Numbered from the stretch's first letter, positions 23,182 to 34,767 are shown. The stretch is 64,000 nt of DNA from Gordionus sp. m RMFG-2023 (GCF_954871325.1 NC_088775.1:30171561-30235560), one strand, 5' to 3'. The notes: a model not told the origin generated them from the sequence alone. Made by a program: numbers and translations.

Positions 23182-25945
23182 ATTTTTATAGTTCTGATGA
23201 AATAAGCCGACTCATGCCTGGAATAAAAGATTGTGTATCTGTTAAAGGCGAGAAAAAACCAGTTCAAAAAAGACTTATATTAAATAATCTTAAAGAAATA
23301 TTTAAGATGTTTAAGGAAGAATACCCAAATATATCAATTGGATTCTCTAAATTTGCCGAACTTAGACCAAAAAACTGTATTTTAGTTGGAGCTAGTGGCA
23401 CACACACTGTTTGTGTCTGCACTATTCATCAGAATGTGAAATTAATGACAAATGTAATAGCTGAAATTACAGCAGGAGAAGATTACTCTATAAATTCTTA
23501 CAACTATCTTTTGGCGCAAATTATTTGTAATCCATCTCAGCCAAAATGTTATTTAACAAATTGTGATCAATGCCCTGGTATAGAATCTCTTAAGGGACAA
23601 TTATACCAATTGTTTCAGAGAAATCGTATAGAATATGTCACGTTTAAACAATGGATCACGGTGGATAGAACAAATCTTGAAACTATTAAAAAGTCCGTTG
23701 ATGATTTCATCGATTATTTATTAGAAAAAGTTTAAATTTTACTGCCTCACTCGTTTATAGCTAAACAACAAAGTTTATTTTTGAAGAATTCCAAAGAAAA
23801 TTTAAAAGATGGGGAATTTTTAACAATTCTAGATTATTCTGAAAATTATTCCTTCATTTTACAAGATGAAGTTCAGGGATTTCATTGGAACAACGTGCAG
23901 GCCACTATACATCCATATGTAGCATATTATAAATCTGGAGAAGATTTAAAAAATATAAATTTTGTTATTATATCCGAATCATTAAACCATAATACTAGTG
24001 CAGTCCTCCTTTGCCAAAAAAAATTTATTAATTTCTTAACAGCCAAATTTAATTCTAAATAAGAAAAAATAATATATTTTTCAGATGGAGCCGCGTCTCA
24101 ATACAAGAATCGCAAAAATTTTCTGAACATAAGCTTTCATAAATACGATTTTAATATTCCTACCGAATGGCATTTCTTTGCCACTGCTCACGGCAAAAGT
24201 GCATGTGACGGTATCGGAGGAACTGTCAAAAGATTAGTCCAAATAAAAATCAAATCCTAACCCCATTAGAATTATATAATTATGCAAAAGAAAATATTAA
24301 TGGAATTCAATTTGAATATATATCCAATCCAGAATATTCGAAGGGGAATTAGCCCTTCGTAAAAGATTTAATTCTGCGCTGCCCATACATGGGACCCTAA
24401 AAATTCACCGGGTTATTCCCATTGATCAAAATAGACTAAAAACCAAAATATATTCAAATTCTAAAAAATATAATATAAATAAGTTTCGTTTTTAAATGAA
24501 AAAATTATATTTAAAAATATTAATGGATATGTAACATGTGTATATGATGATAAATGGTGGTTAGGATATATAATCGATAAATATGATACAAATGAAGAAG
24601 TAAAAATCCGATTTTTACACCCTTTTGGACCTTCAGCCGCATTTAAATTTCCCCTGAAAGATATTTTAGTGTTACCTAAATCTCATATTCTTTTGCTGGT
24701 CAATCCTTCTACTCCCACCGGTCAAACATATATATTATCTCCTGAAGAAATCTCACAAGCTAGCCAGGCTTTGTATTTCTTTAGATGAAGTAAGATTTAA
24801 TTAATTTATATGATATATATAAATTAAAATATTTTTAATCAACAAAAAAAACGAATTTTAACACAATAAACTATTATATATAGCGCCATCTATTTTTTTT
24901 AAAGTATAAAAATGGCAATTTTTTTTAAAATAAATATCCAGCCATGCTAATTGTTAAAGAAATTATTAAAAAAAATAGTAAACGGATAATATTTCGTAAA
25001 AAAATTAAAAATTGGAGATCATATTCATTTCGAAATATTAATTTCAAATTTTCAACTGACCATAAGATGACCCATGTTTTAAAAAAAATTAATTTTGATG
25101 TTTTTGCCATAATTATCAATTATTAACTTAGCTATTGATATTAGATTCAATATTTGATCATATTTAGTTTTAAATTAAAAACTAATTATTTAACATCAGT
25201 AAAAAGCAAAAAAAGACGTTTTTGGACCTTTAACCCCGATTATCTCCGCTAATATAGTTGCTAATGCGCTAAAATTTTGCTTGTGATCTAATGGGAACAT
25301 ATATAACCAGCCTATGATTTTTTATCGAAATCGAAAGGGGTCGGCCGAAAGTGATTGATTTGACATGGAATGACCTAAAGACTTTATCTGTCGCAACATT
25401 GTTCACTTATTATTGCCTGTTTTTAATATTAAGGATCCAAAATGTTTCCATGCAATGCTTGGCACTTGCAAGGATAGGCTGTTGCAATGCTGCATCCATT
25501 ATACATGTTTTAGTCCTGCTATGTATATATTAAGATTTCTTTTATAAAAAAAAAAAAATTTTATATGAGTTGTGGATTTCATTAATAAAATATTGTATTA
25601 CTTATATAATTTGGTCTTATACAAAAGTTTTGAAAAATCAAATCATTGAAACTCCAAATAATAACTTATAACTATATTAAGAATACAGATTATAAAATAA
25701 AACCTTTTTTAAATTTATCTAAAATAAATCTTTTTAGGATTAACAAAGGAATAGGATTAATTAAAATAATATAATATATAATACTGTCAATACCTTTTTG
25801 TATTATTAATCTAAAACATATCAAGTTGCAAATCAAATATCTTTATACAAAATAATGTTTATTAATTTTAAAAAATAAAATCGCATTTTTTAAAAATTTA
25901 AAATATATTCAATATTATTTTTCTTCTAATTATAATTCATAAATA

Positions 25946-26165
25946 TAGTGTTGTTAAACAACTTAATTTGAGTCGACTTTTAAATACGGCTAACTCAATA
26001 TTTTAGCCAGAAAAATATTGCACAAGCCTCGAGATTTTGCTAATAGATGTCCAAACCTTTGTGCCATCGATGACCAAAATCGTCAGGCTTGCCTAATGTT
26101 TTTCTGGCTAAAATATTTAGTTAGCCGTTTTTTTATATCGGAAATTGAGCCATTTAACAACACTA
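25946..26165. mobile_element. TAGTGTTGTTAAA-family MITE
   Basis: A 220-bp element running from TAGTGTTGTTAAACAAC to AACAACACTA, with a perfect CATAAATA duplication at 25938-25945 and 26166-26173. Internal inverted AATATTTTAGCCAGAAAAATATT-like segments could form a hairpin. The 8-bp duplication indicates hAT-type mobilisation. Confidence 0.93.
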
Positions 26166-26173
26166 CATAAATA

Positions 26174-27859
26174 ATGTAAAATATTAATCATGCCATCTAG
26201 GCAGTGGTGTGTTGAAAGCCGACACTTTTTGGAGGCAGGGTTAGATTGATCATAAATCACTGGCAGCAGCGGACTGGTCTGAGTATAACCAATATTATGT
26301 TTTGAAGTGATATGTAAACAGGAAGCACATATAGATATGATTATTATTATGACATTATTTTGTATAATAAACATTTAAAATTTTAATATACAAAATATTA
26401 TAAAAAAAATATTTTTATCATATCAAATTTTGAGCTCATTAATAGAATTTCTTGAGGCTATCATTTATAAGTATATTTTGCCAATGTTGTGGCTACTATC
26501 TTTATTATTTGATGTCACTTGTGGGGTAAAAGAAGGTGATGGTTCATGGGAATGTAAAAAAGAAATTTATATCCCCAAGTACTTTCATCCTGTGTTAAGT
26601 AGTGGCTAATAACCCTAAATTATAAAAAAACGTTTAGAAAAAAGACCAGTCCAGAATGTGGTCATAAATAAAAGACCTATCATGTGTATTTCTTTTTAAT
26701 TATCTCAAAGATGCTTAAATAGTTTTCAGACTATGTGTACAAGTACATTTGGCTCACCCCATTAACTCCAAATTTATCACATTTTTCTTTAACATCTAAT
26801 TATATGGAAATAAGAAATATCAAGTGTAGCACCGTTAAATCTTCAACATTATAAGGTGATGCCCTTTAATAATTTAATATGAATAACAAGATTATATACC
26901 TGATCAGTAATGGGCTAATATCAATATATCACCAATATCCAATCAGATCAGCCTCCAAAAAGAAATATTAGTAAACTTCTAATTAAGGTAAATAAGGAAC
27001 TAAGAAAACCAATAAAATATTAGATGGGTGGGTGAATAGATTATTTTAAAAACACCATTGGCACAGGTGAGTTAGAAATTTTGGAATGAGCAAGTAGGCA
27101 TTTGTGTTAAAAATAAAATATTTTTAGATGGGCAGTAGGATAATTTTTTAAAAAATTATTGGCACAGAAAAGTAAGTTAAATTGGAATAATGAGCAAGTA
27201 AGCATTTGTGTTAAAAATTAGTTATTAAAGGACTCTAAGTACACTATCATTGTCACTATGTTCAACAAAAGTATGGCATCTAAAGGCCCATGATAGACAA
27301 TTTTGCCTGAACACTCACCCTGTATTTTAATTTATCCATCATTTATTTAAAAATTTTGGTTAACCCACCTTACTTAATTTAAAAATTGATTTGTGGTAAT
27401 TATCTATTAATTAAACTCATAGCTTACCAGAAAAATATAGCATCCCTTACCATATGGATCCAATACACCCTTTATATAAAATAATAAAACTTTTCTCACT
27501 ATTTTTACAATATGGACACATTATGTTTCATGCATATGACTAATTCCATGACAAATCACCCAATGATTTGGATAACCATTTTAAAAATAGATGAAAATTA
27601 ATATGAAGGATAAATATATTGTATATTTTATGAAAATCAAAATTCTAATGCTCTAGATCAAATATCTGAGGTTATGGTCTTGAAAGTTCAATGAGGTTTC
27701 CACTTTTAAAATATTTTAAAATAATCAAAAAAAATTTATTTAAATAAATATATTTACATTTTGTAGGCCTTAAAATTCTCCTTAAGAAAATGCAAAAATT
27801 ATGCATTTTATATTACAAATAACCCTTCATATTTGTATAAAATTATTATATCATTGGCC
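26174..27859. other. Intronic stretch without a recognised gene
   Basis: AT-rich. It holds a fragment resembling the right end of the 22483 MITE family at about 26915-26985 (GATCAGCCTCCAAAAAG) and a short duplicated segment around 27035-27110 and 27125-27220 (TTGGCACAG...GAGCAAGTA.GCATTTGTGT). Nothing else is assignable. Confidence 0.4.
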
Positions 27860-27861
27860 TA

Positions 27862-28081
27862 GAATTGGAGTGCTCCACTTGCACAAAAATGATAAAATCA
27901 ACAATAAAGTTTAAAATCAAATATAGGAAAGCCTTATTCATCAATTTTGACAGAACTATAACTTTGGCAAAAATTAATATTTTTTAATCTAGTATTATTT
28001 TTATACATATTGGGAATAAATAAGTGATTATCCACTTCAAACTCAAAAATTTTAAAAATGTCAGGTGGAGCACTCCAATTC
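27862..28081. mobile_element. TA-flanked palindromic MITE
   Basis: GAATTGGAGTGCTCCAC on the left is matched by GTGGAGCACTCCAATTC on the right, and TA stands on both sides (27860-27861 and 28082-28083). About 220 bp and non-coding, consistent with a Tc1/mariner-type MITE. It lies in the 17-kb TRIM intron. Confidence 0.7.
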
Positions 28082-28243
28082 TAAACTGACAATATATACT
28101 TTAAAAAAAATCAAAAATACCATTTTTTGTACTCTAATAAAAAATGTATTATAATTATTTTTAACAATAATTAATTTTTGATTACTAAATTATAAAAACT
28201 AAATAAAATTAATTATCATTTCCTCCATTAATATTTTACTTAA

Positions 28244-31200
28244 GGGTCATTCCATGTCAAATCAATCACTTTACAACCCGACCATCTCAGATTTTGTTAA
28301 AATTTGGTATTTAAGTTAGTAAAGTATTGTAAGTGACGAATCCAAAATATTAGACTCTTAACTCTATTAGAACCGGAGATATAAGGCTTCAAAGTGGCTC
28401 AGCTTGGTCATTTTTTGAAAAAAATGAATTTTTAAAATTGAGATAACTTTTATACTAGATGCACTATGTATATCTATTATGACTCATTTTATAGCCCTAA
28501 GTAAACTCTTGAACGTATGTTAAATAAAATTAATTTTTAGTTTATATATTTTTTTTAAATTGCGGTTAAAAATTTGTGATTAATTTTTTAAAATGTTAGA
28601 CTAAAAATTTTTTCCCAAATTTCAGATTTTGTAAAGATTACCAAGAACTGTTCATATAAAAAATTTCAGAGTGGGCCCAAAAATATTAATTAGAGAAAAT
28701 CTCATTTTTGAAAAATCCGCTAGATGGCGTAAGTAATTTAAAATATCAATTTTAACAATATAAGTCAAATTTTTTTTATTCCATAATAAAATATATATCG
28801 AATAATTAATAATAGTAACCTTAAAATAATTTTAATTAAATTTCTTTAAATTTAATTTATATATTGCCAAGTTAGATTCATCATTAGTTAAAGTGTATGT
28901 TCTTCCGGTGGCTGTCAAGGGGTTGACAATTGTGAGAATATCATATATCGGAATAATTAGAATATCTGGTATTGATGGATAATAAAAGGATTGAGAAGGT
29001 CCTTTTGGATGTAAAAAAATTACCTTTATTTCAGCATCGCTAATAATATCTTGAATGTATGCTACCCACCATTCATTATCATATAAACATGTAACATACC
29101 CTTTAATATCTTTAGTTGATATTTCGCTTATTATATTTTGTATTTTTTCTAATTTCGCTTCAATAGCACTGAAATATTTTTTTATATTTATTTGTGATAA
29201 ATTAACAGGATAGACTGCATGAATTTTTTGAGTACCAGGAATTGAAAGAGCTCTTGCAAATCGTTCCGCTAAAAATTCTTGCTCATCTTGGTATTCTTTA
29301 TGGGTTGTATAGGAAAAATAAAAATTTTTTATATTTTCCTCAACAAATTTAAAGAATTCATAGGGAGATTTTATTTGATTATCATAAGGACGTTGTAAAC
29401 TGGCCCGCGCAGCCAAGCGTTTAACGGTTCCCCCTATTCCATCGCAAACATTTTTCCCATGGGCAGTAGAAAAAAAATGACATTCTGCTGGGATGGCGAA
29501 GTCTACTTGATGATAACACAAATTTATAAAATTTTTCCTATTTTTATATTGAGCCGCGGACCCATCGGAATAATAAAAAATGTATTTTGGATCGGATAAA
29601 AAGTAATTTTTTAGAAAATTTATCAATTTTTTTGGAATAAATAAAATAAACAAGTGTTATGTTCCAGCGATTCAGATATGGCCACATAACTTATATGATT
29701 TAATACATTATTTACTTTATAATATATACCAAATGGATGTAGAGTAACCTGGGAAGTGGCCCAGTGATAACTTTGGACTTCATCTTGAAGTATAAATGAG
29801 TAATTTTCAGAAAAATCACAGATAATCAAATAATGATTATGCTCTAAATTATTTTTAAGATTCTGATGGAATCTGTTTTGTTGTTCAGTAATAAAAGCAT
29901 GGCGAATCAAAATAAATATTTTTTCAAATAAGTAATTAAGAAATTCGTCAGCTGTTTGCGTTAGGGTTTCTAGACTGGTTCTATCTACAGATATCCATTG
30001 CTTGAACGTTATCCTGTATATATCATGTGCAATTGATAAATTTTCTAATTTAGCCCTTAATTCTTGGTCCCCCGGACATTCATGACATTCGCCAAAATAA
30101 CAGGCTGGTAGGGGAGATTTTTGGAATTATGTCTTTGTAAGTCTTTATCTCAAAATCCTTATTTTTTGTTAAAGTTGCTAAATTGCTACCTATTAGCAAC
30201 TTAACATTCTGATGGATTAGGCAGACACAAACCGAGTGAGTGCCACTTGAACCTGGCATTATGCAATTTTTAGGGCGCAATGAGGCGAATTTTGAAAATC
30301 CGATTTTAAGAGAAGGGTAGATAGTTTTGAAATTTATATAGATTTCTTTTAAATTATTAAGAATTAACCTTTTTTGAACGTTAATCCTTTCATCATTTTC
30401 AATTATAGAAACGCAATCTTTTTTTCCGCGTAATAATCTACTATATTCGTCATTTAAATAGAAACTTTTTACAGTGTCAACTGTGCCCTGATTTATGGTT
30501 TTACCTGCTTTCGGATTGGGGGTTGAAAGAATACCCTTTTGACCAAGAATAAATTTTGAATTACGGATCAACAATAATGGATAATTATTTTTCATATGAG
30601 TTATTAAATCTTCGCTACCATTTGTATTCGTTTTGGGTTGAAGAATTTTGGCAATCGCGGTTGAAATTCTGCCAAGTTTTTTCTTGGGATATCCTTTCTC
30701 TTAGTCTCTTTTTTTTTATTGGTGAATGCCACATTTGATCTAAAGTAGAATTTAAAGATTCTAAAAAAATTGTAGGGATTTGCGCATTATCATTATTATT
30801 TGGATAATTATTTTCTATATGGATGGAGTTTAGGAAATTATTTGAGGTTGTAGCTATGTTACTATCCTCTAAAATTGAAACATCTTTCTTCTTTTTATAT
30901 AAAGATTTGCGACATTTAGGACAAATATAATCTCCTTTGTTAATTTTATAATACATTGTCATCCAAATACTGACTTTACAAAGTCCTTTTTTGGAATAAT
31001 GATTTGGCAGATTTAATGGATTTGTACAAAACATTTTAATAAAATATTAATAAATTTTAAAATTTATAAATTTTAGGAAAAATAACAGACGATAAATTAT
31101 TGGAAAAATTTTTTCGAAAAATCGATAATTTAATTAAAATTATTTTAAGCTTACTATTATTAATTATTCGATATATATTTTATTATGGAATAAAAAAAAT

Positions 31201-31727
31201 TTGACTTATATTGTTAAAATTGATATTTTAAATTACTTACGCCATCTAGCGGATTTTTCAAAAATGAGATTTTCTCTAATTAATATTTTTGGGCCCACTC
31301 TGAAATTTTTTATATGAACAGTTCTTGGTAATCTTTACAAATTGTCTGAAATTTGGAAAAAAAATTTTAGTCTAACATTTTAAAAAATTAATCACAAATT
31401 TTTAACCGCAATTTAAGAAAAATATATAAACTAAAAATTAATTTTATTTAACATACGTTCAAGAGTTTACTTAGGGATATAAAATGAGCCATAATAGATA
31501 TACATAGTGCATCTAGTATAAAAGTTATCCCAATTTTAAAAATTCATTTTTTTCAAAAAATGACCAAGCTGAGCCACTTTGAAGCCCTATATCTCCGGTT
31601 CTAATAGAGTTAAGAGTCTAATATTTTGGATTCGTCACTTACAATACTTTAGTAACTTAAATACCAAATTTTAACAAAATCTGAGATGGTCGGGTTGTAA
31701 AGTGATTGATTTGACATGGAATGACCC
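28244..31727 (-). mobile_element. Sola-like DNA transposon, copy 3 (fullest coding content)
   Basis: The ends are GGGTCATTCCATGTCAAATC and its inverse, with TTAA on both sides (28240-28243 and 31728-31731). The inverted repeats are about 595 bp (to about 28840, from about 31130) and look nearly identical by eye. The 3.5-kb interior is one minus-strand transposase gene running from one inverted repeat to the other. The stop codon at 28832 lies just at or inside the inner edge of the left repeat. There are no internal insertions. It lies in TRIM intron 2, on the same strand as the host gene. Confidence 0.88.
28832..31034 (-). pseudogene. Transposase of Sola-like copy 3
   Basis: Minus strand from ATG 31034. 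The N-terminal finger reads FCTNPLNLPNHYSKKGLC...YICPKCRKSLY, followed by a low-complexity spacer. A helix-turn-helix-like region (PKAGKTINQGTVDTVKSFY) and the RPKNC...GTHSVCVCLIHQNVK block come next. Then CHECPG, FKQWISVDRTSLETL, the DD core (LIICDFSENYSFILQDEV and YYSDGSAAQYKNRKNFINL), and TAHGKNVCDGIGGTVKRLAA. The C-terminal domain is GYVTCLYDNEWWVAYI...IKVIFLHPKGPSQSF. The last 270 codons are open. At least three frame changes or stops lie upstream (near 30610, 30100 and 29640), so the copy is inactive but still legible. Confidence 0.8.
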
Positions 31728-31758
31728 TTAAATATTTAAATCATGTCAAGATTTCTTT

Positions 31759-33551
31759 CAGTGAAAAAGCCAGGTGAAAATTTTTTGGGGGCATTTGCCA
31801 ATATTTTGTGCTCTAACCACTATAGTAGCCAACATAAATGAAAAAAATATTTAAAAATTTTTGCCAAATTTATGATTAATACGCAACTGAAAGCATTAAT
31901 CTGAAAATGTAATCAATGTTTAATTCAATCCATTCAGTGTAAAAAGAAGAAAAAAATCGCCCCCCCCCCAAACCTCCCATTTTTTATGATCACTCAATAT
32001 ATCTTATTCTATGTTAAAATTCAATTTAATTAAAATATTAAAATACTTTAGTATAAATAACACCCCTTTATTTAACTATGTATTTATTTTAATGATAATA
32101 TACAATTAAATAATTTTCAAAATGTAGAAATTTTATATAGATTATATTAAAAATTTATTCTAAATAACTATATATATAAAAATAAAATTACAAAAAAATA
32201 TGAGTATTTTTAAAAAAATTCAGGCCAGGTTGGGTCGGGCTTTGGAATTTTATTTTAAATAAAAATATTTGATTTTATTTATAAAAACTAGATGCCATAT
32301 AAAATATATCTTTTATTTTGAGTAATTATAAAAATGAATTTCTATATTTAAATAAATTCAGGCCAGGCCAACAAAACTTTTTCAAAAAAATTTCGGGCCA
32401 GGTCTGGCTTGAAAAAATAGGCCCAATGAAGATCACTAATTCTTATTGCAAATGCAATATTTTTATTAAAAATAGTATAATATATAAATATTATGACTAA
32501 GAATTCATTATAATTACATTTTGAATATAAAAATTTTATGACTAAAAACATATAGTATAGCAATTTTATGATTTGAATTTATAAAGAGAGGACAGCTTTT
32601 CTCTGAGATTTGAATAATACATCTAGAATTAAATTTTTATCTAGAATAATCTTCTTATAAATATTTAAAATTCATTTAAACAACTTTCACCGATACTATT
32701 TCTTAAATAGGTTTTTAACCTTTCAAAGTTGAAAAAGACCTTTCATTAGTGCATGAGCTAATCTGTAAGGTAAAAAAATAAAAGGCAATGTTTTGATATT
32801 AGGCAGGGAATCTAAGTCAAAGAGTACTCTATTCTGTCAAATTTAGACCAAAATTTGATATTACAAAGTAACTTATACAATCCTGATAATTCAACAAAAT
32901 AAAACTGAGATTTTCTTGAAATCCTCTCGCATTTCAAGCGTATTCACACTCAACTGGCAAAAGAAAATAAAAGCTGTTTAAAATATTGCGACTAATAAAT
33001 CTTTCCTTTAATTGAAATAAAAATATAACTATTAAGAGGTAAAAATATTTATTTTATAAAAATCCTCAATCATAGATGCATCAATATTTAAGCGATGAAC
33101 TATCTAGAAACTACTTTAGGTTTAAAATTTTTAATCCCAAACATATTAGCGATTACCTTTACTTTCTCATTATATTTACCAAATTAAATAATTTTTCTTT
33201 TATTTAAAAATTATAAAAATTAATTAAAATTAAAAATTTTATTATTAAATTTATAAATAATAATTTATTTAACTATGCCAGAAAAAATTTACAATATATT
33301 TTTGGTTATTTAATATTTTACATATAATTTTTAATATATATTTTTAAACCATGTTATTTAAAATTGAAAATTCTTATTTGTTTTTTTTAAATATATTTGA
33401 TTTTGATATTGTATATAATTTTATTTATAAATTGAAACCATTTTTTAAATAAAATTATTCGCAATAAGAAAGAAATTTTTAAAAAAAAAAAATTTGAGGT
33501 TTTGGGGGGGGAGGGGGTTCAACCCCAAAACCCCCCTTATATATGCCACTG
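31759..33551. mobile_element. CAGTG...CACTG hAT element, sister of 35279-37791
   Basis: An exact ATTTCTTT duplication (31751-31758 and 33552-33559) brackets CAGTGAAAAAGCCAGG on the left and TATGCCACTG on the right. Long C and G tracts lie near both ends. The interior aligns in the same order with 35279-37791, sharing ATAGTAGCCAACATAAATG-like text and the TAGATGCATCAATATTTAAGCG block. It is a shortened hAT with decayed coding. A GGCC-rich MITE fragment is embedded at about 32214-32438. It ends under 400 bp from TRIM exon 2. Confidence 0.88.
32214..32438. mobile_element. Truncated TAGAGATCTGCA-family MITE
   Basis: The right end GGCCCAATGAAGATCACTA and the internal TAGATGCCATATAAAATATAT and TTTGAGTAATTATAAAAATG blocks match the 63421-63788 copy. 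The left terminus is missing. It is embedded in the hAT element 31759-33551. Confidence 0.65.
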
Positions 33552-33943
33552 ATTTCTTTATTTCTATTATCTATGAGCAAAGAAAAATAATGAATTAATC
33601 TAAACATTAAACAACCCTAAATAAAAGCTAATTAAATTAATATTTTTAATTCATAAATATCCCTTAATTATATTAGCTTCCAAGATTAAAAATACAATTT
33701 TTCAATTATGGGTTTCCTCATTTTGATCATATTCAATGTTAAATCACCTTATAATTCCAGAATAATGCATTTTACAAAGCTAAGGATGTTTTTATGTTTA
33801 CACTAAAAAAAATTTCAAGAGAGTTAAGCATTTAATAATATAATGTAATTATTTACTAACTGAATATTTCATATTAATGTTTGAAAGAATATAGTGTATA
33901 TGTGCAAAATAATGTCTTTGTTAAATTCTATTTAGTAGTATAC

Positions 33944-34079
33944 CTTCAATCATATTTTCTTTAGATATAGTATGAGATTTTTTTTGTAAATCATTTAGAG
34001 TAAGGATATCATTTATAATTAAGTCTTTCGGCAACATTTTGTCCAAATTTTTGACTATTTCTTCTTCTTCAATTAATAT
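33944..34079 (-). CDS. TRIM-type gene, exon 2 (RING to B-box linker)
   Basis: The exon is 45 codons plus 1 nt: ILIEEEEIVKNLDKMLPKDL and on to ...NDLQKKSHTISKENMIE. The L..ML...LI.NDIL.L pattern is the conserved stretch just after the RING in TRIM proteins. The acceptor is GAATTTTTTAG and the donor GAAG|GTATAC. It is phase 0 with exon 1 across a 41-bp intron, and the spare G pairs with AG of exon 3. Confidence 0.85.
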
Positions 34080-34120
34080 CTAAAAAATTCAATATTATGG
34101 ATAAAACACAATTAATCTAC

Positions 34121-34762
34121 CTTGGTTATATTATGACATATGGGACATTTTATATTAATTGCATTAGTTTGGTCATCATTGATCTTTAATTTGGTTTGAA
34201 AAAATGGAGAGATATTTGAAGATATATGATTATGTGTATTTATACAATCTTCTCGTAGTATATGATTGTTATCATTTATATGGTATAAATCATTGCCTTT
34301 TGTTAAATTATGTAAATCATCTAAACTTCTTGCAAGTCTAAATATGCATTCTAAACAAAAACTGTGTAAACAAAATAGTATCCTAGGATCTGAAAACTTT
34401 TGATTGCATAAGAAACATTTTATTTGAGATGTATGCATAAAATCAAAATCGTTATTGGTATCAAAGGCGTCATTATTTTTTTTGTCCATTTCACATTCAT
34501 CCATTTCATTTGTAAAATGACTTTGATAATTATTATGCTTATGGTCATTTAATGATATACCATTCTCTAATAATTCATCTTTTTCATATGCATCATAAAT
34601 TATATTTTTATAGCCTTTATACTCACTATCTTGTGGATTAAGGTTATCGTCATTGGAAAAGCCGTTATTATGTTTATTTATATTCGCTGTATCTTCATTT
34701 TGTGGAGAATCATCCGCACATAATTTTTTGGCAAAAAAAGATTTAGTTTCATTCTGTAACAT
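34121..34762 (-). CDS. TRIM-type (mei-P26/brat-like) gene, exon 1: RING finger
   Basis: First coding exon of a RING/B-box/coiled-coil protein, likely an E3 ligase or RNA-binding TRIM-NHL translational regulator. A 115-residue Asn/Asp-rich, low-complexity leader precedes a C3HC4 RING: C116-x2-C119-x11-C131-x-H133-x2-C136-x2-C139, then a 66-residue His/Asn-rich spacer before C206-x2-C209 (IKCPICHNITK). The long spacer is unusual for a RING but leaves all eight ligands in place. The start is the ATG at 34762. An acceptor-like TTTTATTACAG lies directly upstream (34766-34767), so a 5' UTR exon may exist. The donor is AAG|GTAGAT. Assignment to the B-box exons at 17 kb rests on shared strand, TRIM domain order and matching phase. 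Confidence 0.82.
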
Positions 34763-34767
34763 AACCT

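Larger units (their letters stand above)
19385..24788 (+). pseudogene. Transposase of Sola-like copy 2, split by piggyBac and a MITE
   Basis: The frame starts at ATG 19385 with a small zinc-finger-like region (KCCNPLNKPKH ... KICNSCRYQLSK). It is broken by the piggyBac insertion after ETIN, resumes at 22086 (NETLHNIGESPIKRK), and is broken again at KDFY by the 22483 MITE. The core then follows: PGIKDCVS, RLILNNLKEIF, IGFSKFAELRPKNC, GTHTVCVCTIHQN, C.QCPGI, FKQWITVDRTNLET, LDYSENYSFILQDEVQGFHW, ISESLNHNT, FSDGAASQYKNRKNF, TAHGKSACDGIGGTVKRL. A C-terminal domain has a WWLGYI ... FLHPFGPSAAF pattern. Two in-frame stops (TAA near 23733 and 24060), at least one frame change in the N-terminal part and a small deletion with a frame change near 24235 make it non-functional. 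Confidence 0.8.
18139..25375 (+). mobile_element. Sola-like DNA transposon, copy 2, carrying two younger insertions
   Basis: The ends GGGTCATTCCATGTCAAATG and the inverse TTTGACATGGAATGACC are the outer tips of inverted repeats about 550-570 bp long (to about 18705 and from about 24825). The arms match through GATGGC(A/G)C(T)ATATATAATAG blocks at their inner ends. Target duplication is unclear: AAAG on the left against TAAAG on the right. A plus-strand transposase gene fills the interior. It is split by a piggyBac element (19622-22085) and a hAT MITE (22483-23181). Without those two inserts the element would be about 4.1 kb. Confidence 0.85.
17057..33943 (-). other. TRIM gene intron 2 (16.9 kb, nested transposons)
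   Basis: This intron separates the RING/linker exons from B-box 1. It contains Sola-like copies 2 (18139-25375, with piggyBac and a hAT MITE inside) and 3 (28244-31727), a hAT element (31759-33551) and MITEs at 25946-26165 and 27862-28081. A fragment of the 22483 MITE family lies near 26915-26985. Unassigned stretches are 17057-18138, with a GC-rich island at 17521-17635, and most of 26170-27860. Confidence 0.75.

Noticed and set aside
28240-31731. Sola-like copies as piggyBac relatives because copy 3 is flanked by TTAA
   Set aside because: The other copies have TAAT and ATAT, the TIRs are hundreds of bp long, and the transposase shares no piggyBac motifs.
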